From Actinomycetota bacterium (GTDB lineage Bacteria; Actinomycetota; Actinomycetes; Actinomycetales; Dermatophilaceae): a stretch of 37,719 bases of DNA. The stretch covers positions 1-37,719 of the forward strand of contig JAIUOP010000025.1 in assembly GCA_020161815.1 (NCBI GenBank), read 5' to 3'. A model generated the notes under the pieces. It ran no database searches, was not told where the DNA came from, and saw only the letters and a list, made by a program, of their open reading frames with translations. Position numbers and translations under genes: made by a program. Below, one piece after another: positions 31,769-37,719 of the stretch; positions within the stretch are counted from its first letter, which is position 1; every line of letters begins with the position of its first letter.

Positions 31769-33520
31769 TCAGTGGTCGAGCGCCGGACCGACGCCGTGAC
31801 CGGTGAGGGCACGGACCTCCATCTCCGCGTACTTCTGGGCGTTGTGCTCCTGGGAGAGCTTGCTGCCCAGCCAGCCGAGGAAGAAGGCCAGCGGGATCGA
31901 GATCAGGCCCGGGTTGTCGAGCGGGAACCAGTGGAAGTCCACGAGCGGCGTGCCATCGGCGGCCGCCCCGCTGAACATCGACGGGCTGACCATGAGCATG
32001 CTGCCGTCGGCCTGCTTGGTCGGCACGCCCATCTTCCCGGAGACGACCGGGCTGAAGATGATCAGGCCGATCGAGGAGATGAGGCCACCATAGATCGACC
32101 ACAGCGCGCCGCGGGTGTTGAAGCCCTTCCAGAACAGGCTGTAGAGGATCGTCGGCAGGTTCGCCGAGGCCGCGACCGCGAAGGCCAGCGCCACGAGGAA
32201 GGCGATGTTCTGGCTCTTGGCGAGCATGCCACCGAAGATGGCGACGAGGCCGATGGCGATCGCGGAGATGCGGGCGATCTTGACCTCCTGCTCCTGGGTG
32301 GACTGGCCCTTCTTGAAGACCTCCTTGTAGAGGTCGTGTGCGAAGGTCGCCGAGGCGGTGATCGTCAGGCCGGCGACGACCGCGAGGATCGTGGCGAAGG
32401 CGATGCCGGAGACGATGCCGAGCATCCACGAGCCACCGAGCTCGTAGGCGAGCAGCGGGGCCGCGGCGTTCTGCTTGCCGGGGGCGGCGTTGATCTTGTC
32501 CGCACCGACGAGGGCGCCGGCACCGAAGCCGATGACGAGGGTGAGCAGGTAGAAGCCACCGATGAGCCAGATGGCCCACTCGACCGACTTGCGGGCCTGC
32601 TTGCTCGTGGGGACGGTGTAGAAGCGCTGCAGCACGTGCGGCAGGCCGGCGGTGCCCAGGACGAGCGCCATCGACAGCGAGATGAAGTCGATCTTGGCCT
32701 GCGTGGTCTTGCCGTACTTCGTGCCGTAGTGGAGCAGCGTCTCCGCGATGTTCTGCGGCGTCGTCGTCGTGCCGGCCTTGGCGGCCTTCTCGACGGCAGC
32801 CTTGGTCGTCTCCGAGGCAGCCGAGACGTCCACTGCCTTGCCGAAGAGACCGGACAGGCTCATGCCGAACTTGGCGAGGACCCAGACGGACATGATGGCC
32901 GCGGCCGAGATGAGCAGGATCGCCTTGATGATCTGCACCCAGGTCGTGCCCTTCATGCCACCGATGAGGACGTAGGTCACCATGACGATGCCGACGACCG
33001 CGATGACGATGTTCTGCGCGCTCTCGCCCGACACGCCGAGGAGCAGCGAGACGAGGCCGCCGGCGCCGGCCATCTGCGCGAGCAGGTAGAAGAGCGAGAC
33101 GCAGAGCACCGACACCGACACCGCGATGCGGATCGGGCGCTGCTTGAGGCGGTAGGCGAGGACGTCGGCCATGGTGAAGCGGCCGGTGTTGCGCATGAGC
33201 TCGGCGACGAGCAGGAGCGCGACGAGCCAGGCGACGAGGAAGCCGATGGAGTAGAGGAAGCCGTCCATGCCCTGGAGGGCGATGGCGCCGGCGATACCGA
33301 GGAAGGAGGCGGCCGAGAGGTAGTCACCGGCGATGGCGATGCCGTTCTGGCGACCGGAGAAGGCGCCGCCGGCGGTGTAGTACTGCTCGGCGGTCTTCTT
33401 GCCGCCGGCGACCTTGATGACGATCGTCAGCGTGACGAGCACGAAGATGACGAAGATCGCGATGTTGAGGGTCGGGTTGCCGACCGTGGTGGCGCTCGCG
33501 AGCGCGGTCAAGGAGCTCAT
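31769..33520 (-). CDS. actP: Sodium/solute symporter, cation-acetate symporter (ActP/MctC-like)
   Basis: A 583-residue SSS-family transporter with about 13 membrane helices. Signatures include the N-terminal AEQYYTAGGAFSGRQNGIAIAGDYLSAASFLGI, GGMKGTTWVQIIKA, and LGTAGLPHVLQRFYTVP, all typical of ActP. A large inserted loop with many Ala/Thr/Lys residues lies at about 235-265. It should import acetate or other short monocarboxylates with Na+ or H+. Encoded 2 bp after the DUF485 gene, the usual yjcH-actP pairing, and near acs, which would activate the acetate. Confidence 0.93.
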   Translation of the reverse strand: MSSLTALASATTVGNPTLNIAIFVIFVLVTLTIVIKVAGGKKTAEQYYTAGGAFSGRQNGIAIAGDYLSAASFLGIAGAIALQGMDGFLYSIGFLVAWLVALLLVAELMRNTGRFTMADVLAYRLKQRPIRIAVSVSVLCVSLFYLLAQMAGAGGLVSLLLGVSGESAQNIVIAVVGIVMVTYVLIGGMKGTTWVQIIKAILLISAAAIMSVWVLAKFGMSLSGLFGKAVDVSAASETTKAAVEKAAKAGTTTTPQNIAETLLHYGTKYGKTTQAKIDFISLSMALVLGTAGLPHVLQRFYTVPTSKQARKSVEWAIWLIGGFYLLTLVIGFGAGALVGADKINAAPGKQNAAAPLLAYELGGSWMLGIVSGIAFATILAVVAGLTITASATFAHDLYKEVFKKGQSTQEQEVKIARISAIAIGLVAIFGGMLAKSQNIAFLVALAFAVAASANLPTILYSLFWKGFNTRGALWSIYGGLISSIGLIIFSPVVSGKMGVPTKQADGSMLMVSPSMFSGAAADGTPLVDFHWFPLDNPGLISIPLAFFLGWLGSKLSQEHNAQKYAEMEVRALTGHGVGPALDH

Positions 33521-33522
33521 CG

Positions 33523-33861
33523 TCAGTGTCCCTTCGTCCCGTCGATGCGCGAGCCCACGGCGTCGGCGGCCGGGTCGAGCTCACGGTTGGCCCAGCGGGC
33601 GTACATGAACGTGATCGCGAAGGTCGTCACGAACTGGAGCAGGCCGAAGATGAGGCCGACGGTGATCTTGCCGAACAGGATCGTGTTCATGAATCCCTGC
33701 GCGAAGATCGACAGGAACACGTAGAGGAAGTACCAGGCCAGGAAGAAGGCGGTCATCGGGAAGACGAAGCCGCGGAACTTCTTTCGCAGGGCCTGGAACT
33801 CCGGGGTGGCTTGCACGGCGACATAACGATCGCCGGCGCCGGTCTGAGCGGTGTCGCTCAC
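33523..33861 (-). CDS. DUF485 membrane protein, YjcH-like partner of the acetate symporter
   Basis: A 112-residue protein with two membrane helices (FVFPMTAFFLAWYFLYVFLSIFA and ITVGLIFGLLQFVTTFAITFMYARWA), the DUF485 pattern. Its role is thought to support the adjacent symporter but is not established. GTG 33861 is preceded by GGAGGTGA. First gene of a two-gene operon with actP. Confidence 0.9.
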   Translation of the reverse strand: MSDTAQTGAGDRYVAVQATPEFQALRKKFRGFVFPMTAFFLAWYFLYVFLSIFAQGFMNTILFGKITVGLIFGLLQFVTTFAITFMYARWANRELDPAADAVGSRIDGTKGH

Positions 33862-34067
33862 GGGTCACCTCCGTGGACAGGGGGCGGGCCTCGTTGCCCG
33901 CTCGGTGGTCACCTTTGCCTCCCTCGTATGCCGTGCGCAGCGGCTCGCGTGCCGGCGTCGCCGGGCGGGGGGCACCGGACGACTTGTGGCCGACGCGAGG
34001 TCGGTGAACGGCGCGCGTCGCGCGCCGAACGGTCCGCAGCTGAACGGCATACGCAAGGATGGGCGTC
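33862..34067. promoter_or_regulatory. Divergent region, actP operon and tdh-kbl, with nested inverted repeats
   Basis: CGTATGCCGT (33925-33934) and ACGGCATACG (34044-34053) form a 10-bp inverted pair 109 bp apart. Inside it, CGGCGCGCG (34009-34017) and CGCGCGCCG (34019-34027) form a tight GC palindrome. GGAGGTGA for the DUF485 gene lies at the left edge. The layout repeats that upstream of phhA. No clear promoter hexamers. Confidence 0.4.
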
Positions 34068-35108
34068 GTGCGCGCGCTACGGAAGCTGACCGCCGGTCCC
34101 GGCCTGGAGCTGGTCGACATCCCCGAGCCCTCGTGTGGGGACAAGGACGTCAAGATCCGGGTGCTGCGGGCGGGCCTGTGTGGCACCGACCTGCACCTCG
34201 AGGCCTACGACGAGTGGGCGGCCTCGGCCATGCAGGTGCCGCAGACGATCGGTCACGAGTTCTACGGCGAGGTCGTCGAGGTCGGCGCCGATGTCGAGCA
34301 CGTGGCCGTCGGTGACCGGGTCTCGGGTGAGGGGCACGTCGTGTGCGGCACCTGCCGCAACTGCCGGGCCGGGCGCAAGCACATGTGCATCAACACGGTC
34401 GGGATCGGCGTCAACCGCGACGGCGCCTTCGCGGACTATGTCGTCATCCCGGCGACGAATGCCTGGGTGCACGGACCGGACATCGAGCCGGACCTGGGGG
34501 CGATCTTCGATCCCCTGGGCAATGCGACGCACACGGCCCTGCAGTGGCCGGTCGTGGGGGAGGACGTCGTCATCACCGGCGCCGGCCCGATCGGGGTGCT
34601 GGCGGCCGCGATCGTGCGGCACGCGGGGGCACGTCGGGTGGTCGTCTCGGACCTGTCGGACCTGCGGCTGTCGCTGGCCCGCGCCGCCGGCGCCGATGTC
34701 GTGGTCAACGTCGGGCGCGGCGAGACCCTGGCGCAGGCCCAGGAGCGGCTCGGGATGCGCGAGGGATTCGACATCGGGCTGGAGATGTCCGGTGCTCCGG
34801 CCGCGCTGGAGTCGATGATCGGCAACCTCAACCACGGCGCGAAGGTCGCGCTGCTCGGACTGCCGAAAGCGCCCTACCCGATCGACTGGGGGCACGTCAT
34901 CACGCGGATGATCACCCTCAAGGGGATCTACGGTCGGGAGATGTTCGAGACGTGGTACCTCATGGGCGCGATGCTCGCGTCCTCACCCCAGTTGCGCACT
35001 GCCGCAACCTCGGTCATCACGCATCGCTTTGCCGCCGAGGAGTGGCAGGACGCCTTCGAGGCGACCCGCTCCGGCGAGTGCGGCAAGGTTGTCCTGGACT
35101 GGAGCTGA
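34068..35108 (+). CDS. tdh: L-threonine 3-dehydrogenase
   Basis: A 346-residue zinc MDR enzyme oxidising threonine to 2-amino-3-ketobutyrate with NAD+. Catalytic zinc ligands C38 (GLCGTD) and H63-E64; structural zinc ligands C93, C96, C99 and C107; nucleotide motif GAGPIGVLAA; DIGLEMSGAP and KGIYGREMFETWY are Tdh-specific. GTG 34068 gives the usual MRALRKL start and stands eight bases after AAGGA; ATG 34059 adds MGV but has no room for a ribosome site. Identity is confirmed by kbl 9 bp downstream. Confidence 0.95.
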   Translation: MRALRKLTAGPGLELVDIPEPSCGDKDVKIRVLRAGLCGTDLHLEAYDEWAASAMQVPQTIGHEFYGEVVEVGADVEHVAVGDRVSGEGHVVCGTCRNCRAGRKHMCINTVGIGVNRDGAFADYVVIPATNAWVHGPDIEPDLGAIFDPLGNATHTALQWPVVGEDVVITGAGPIGVLAAAIVRHAGARRVVVSDLSDLRLSLARAAGADVVVNVGRGETLAQAQERLGMREGFDIGLEMSGAPAALESMIGNLNHGAKVALLGLPKAPYPIDWGHVITRMITLKGIYGREMFETWYLMGAMLASSPQLRTAATSVITHRFAAEEWQDAFEATRSGECGKVVLDWS

Positions 35109-35117
35109 GAGGACGTC

Positions 35118-36317
<1,200 letters not shown>

Positions 36318-36328
36318 GTCCCGGGTTC

Positions 36329-36343
36329 GCCTGTGCGACAGGC
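36329..36343 (+). terminator. Weak hairpin downstream of kbl
   Basis: GCCTGT (36329-36334) and ACAGGC (36338-36343) with a GCG loop, followed by AAATTCCC that can pair with the preceding GGG. It begins 12 bp after the kbl stop. No T-tract. Confidence 0.4.
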
Positions 36344-36373
36344 AAATTCCCACCTCTTGCAGGGGTGAGACCC

Positions 36374-36410
36374 TTGTGTATCGAACAGGTGTTCGAGTAT
36401 GATGTGGGGT
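36374..36410 (+). promoter_or_regulatory. LexA-controlled promoter with perfect SOS box
   Basis: TCGAAC-AGGT-GTTCGA at 36381-36396 is a perfect match to the mycobacterial/actinobacterial SOS box (TCGAAC-N4-GTTCGA). It sits between a -35 TTGTGT (36374-36379) and a -10 TATGAT (36398-36403), spacer 18 bp, so bound LexA would block polymerase. The -10 is seven bases before ATG 36411, suggesting a leaderless message. Confidence 0.9.
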
Positions 36411-37719
36411 ATGGACCTCCACCCCCTCACCGCCGCTGTTGCGGGCGCGTATGCCGCCGCGCGGGCTGGTCGTGGACGGTTGGGTTTGGGTGAGGTCCTC
36501 GACGCGGTGAGCGCGCTGCAGGCGGCAAGGAATGTCCTGGATGCCTGTGAAGCAGAGTTGCTGGCGCAGGCCGGCGCCATCGAGCTCCTCCCCGAGGAGG
36601 ACGGCACCACCCGTGAGGTCCACCACGTGGTGGGGCACCAGGAGATGGACGCCCCCGAGCTGGTCGCGCCCCGTCTCGGGGTGTCGGTGCACGTGGCCGC
36701 CTCCCGCCTGTCTCGGGCGGTGAGCCTGGTGACCCGCACCCCGCAACTTCTTGAGGAGATGGCCGCCGGTCGCCTCGACGGGTTCCGCGCCCGCGTCGTC
36801 GCCGAGGAGCTCGACGACGCCCCCGCCGCGGTCGCCGCCACCGTGGTCGCCGAACTCATCGCCCGCGCCGAGCAGGTCGGGGGCTGGCGCGAGAGCGCGG
36901 GCCCGCTGCGGCGTCGGACCGCGTCCACCCTCACCCGGGTCGATGCCTCCCTCGCCCGGGTCCGTGCCGAGCGCGAACGGGCCCGGCGTGGCCTGACCCG
37001 GCGGGTGGAGTCCTCCAGCCTGGACGCCTGGGAAGGCTGCTACCCCGTCGAGGACGCCCGCCGCGCCTGGGACGCCATCGACACCCTCGCCCGCCGCATC
37101 CACGCCGACGGCCACACCGACACCCTCACCCAGGCCCGCGCCGACGCCCACCTGCAACTCCTCCTCGGCCAGGTCACCACCGTCATCCACCTCCACCCCG
37201 CCATCGCCGCCGCGGGCGTGATGCCCGCCGCGGCCACCCCGCCAAGGGACACCGACCCGACCCACTGCGCTGCCCCGACCACCTCGGTCACGTCAGCTGT
37301 CCCGACGATCGCACCTGTCCGAACCCCGGCTGCCCTGCCATTCACGGATGCTGTCCCGACGACGGCGCCGGGGCTGGGTGTTGACGGTGAGGGCGTGGTC
37401 GAGCTCTCCGGGTTCGGCGGCACCGGCTCCTGCACCATCCCCGCGCGCTGGTTGGCCGCCGCCCTCACCGACGGCTCCGCCGTGCTCGCGGCACCGATCA
37501 CCTGCCACCCCGACACCGGCGCCGCACTGACCACCCCCACCGGCGAGGAGGCAGGCGTCGAAGAGCACTACCGGCCCAGCACCCGGCTGCGCGCACAGAT
37601 CGGCCTGCGCGACGCAGGGTGCCGCTTCCCCGGCTGCACCATCGCCTACCGGTTCTGCGACCTCGACCACGTCCGCCCCTGGCCGACCGGCCCCACCGCC
37701 CCCGACAACCTCATCGCAC
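36411..37719 (+). CDS. DUF222/HNH-endonuclease-domain protein (13E12-repeat type), 3' end outside window
   Basis: Open from ATG 36411 to the window edge (436 codons, no stop). The N-terminal two-thirds match DUF222: an Ala/Leu-rich helical region, VSVHVAASRLSRAVSLVTRTPQLLEEM, and GLTRRVESSSLDAW. A Pro/Thr/Ala-rich linker (about 278-335) has more ACG/CCG/GTC usage and looks variable. The HNH nuclease domain starts LRAQIGLRDAGCRFPGC, with C404 and C409, and D419-H420 (DLDHVRPW); the remaining zinc and HNH residues lie beyond the edge. Members are multicopy, often mobile, and nuclease activity is mostly unproved. The perfect SOS box in its promoter indicates induction by DNA damage, as reported for some M. 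tuberculosis 13E12 proteins. Confidence 0.9.
   Translation, partial: MDLHPLTAAVAGAYAAARAGRGRLGLGEVLDAVSALQAARNVLDACEAELLAQAGAIELLPEEDGTTREVHHVVGHQEMDAPELVAPRLGVSVHVAASRLSRAVSLVTRTPQLLEEMAAGRLDGFRARVVAEELDDAPAAVAATVVAELIARAEQVGGWRESAGPLRRRTASTLTRVDASLARVRAERERARRGLTRRVESSSLDAWEGCYPVEDARRAWDAIDTLARRIHADGHTDTLTQARADAHLQLLLGQVTTVIHLHPAIAAAGVMPAAATPPRDTDPTHCAAPTTSVTSAVPTIAPVRTPAALPFTDAVPTTAPGLGVDGEGVVELSGFGGTGSCTIPARWLAAALTDGSAVLAAPITCHPDTGAALTTPTGEEAGVEEHYRPSTRLRAQIGLRDAGCRFPGCTIAYRFCDLDHVRPWPTGPTAPDNLIA

Overview
The window is high-GC actinobacterial chromosome. It carries a WhiB-type Fe-S regulator, a PASTA-bearing PonA2-type penicillin-binding protein, a MarP-type membrane protease, an Mrp antiporter operon with fused MrpA-MrpB, frequent GTG starts, apparently leaderless promoters and a mycobacterial-type SOS box. 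Gene content fits Micrococcales, perhaps Intrasporangiaceae or relatives; the family is an inference.

Layout. 1-188: right end of an IS21-family element (istB 3' end plus terminal repeats). 189-681: no recognisable gene, ending in the terminator of a tRNA-Pro(CGG) at 682-758. 845-9642: metallophosphoesterase, YqeY-like protein, ponA2-like PBP, whiB4-like regulator, two ArsA/Get3-like ATPases, an alpha/beta hydrolase, a DUF4177 protein, a RidA-family protein and a Nudix hydrolase. 9711-16746: a self-contained hexitol PTS cluster (mannitol-type EIICBA, zinc dehydrogenase, DeoR regulator, FruK-like kinase, HPr, Enzyme I). 16780-21375: MBL-fold hydrolase, Crp-family regulator, endonuclease III, CoA-type Nudix, MarP-like protease and a holin-X-like membrane protein. 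21607-27289: mrpAB-C-D-E-F-G. 27352-31682: acs, phhA and an AI-2E-family permease. 31769-33861: actP-like symporter and its DUF485 partner. 34068-36317: tdh-kbl. 36411-end: a DUF222/HNH protein of the 13E12-repeat type, cut by the window edge, with a perfect SOS box in its promoter.

The backbone (metallophosphoesterase, ponA2, whiB4, two ArsA ATPases, RidA, MBL, crp, nth, CoA-Nudix, marP, holin-X, acs) has the order and relative orientation I recall for Rv3683 to Rv3667 of Mycobacterium tuberculosis. Against that backbone the PTS cluster and the Mrp operon look like two cassettes placed inside a conserved block; a Nudix gene, a DUF4177 gene, yqeY and an alpha/beta hydrolase are smaller differences.

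Three sequence-level patterns stand out. (1) Many starts lie 6-7 bases after a -10-like hexamer (YAGnCT, TAnnnT or TACGCT) with no Shine-Dalgarno sequence, pointing to leaderless transcripts. (2) The heptamer GTATGCC/GGCATAC occurs at least 26 times, well above base-composition expectation, and inside genes it coincides with minor codons at Tyr-Ala and Ala-Tyr pairs. (3) Convergent genes are packed so tightly that stop codons touch or overlap.
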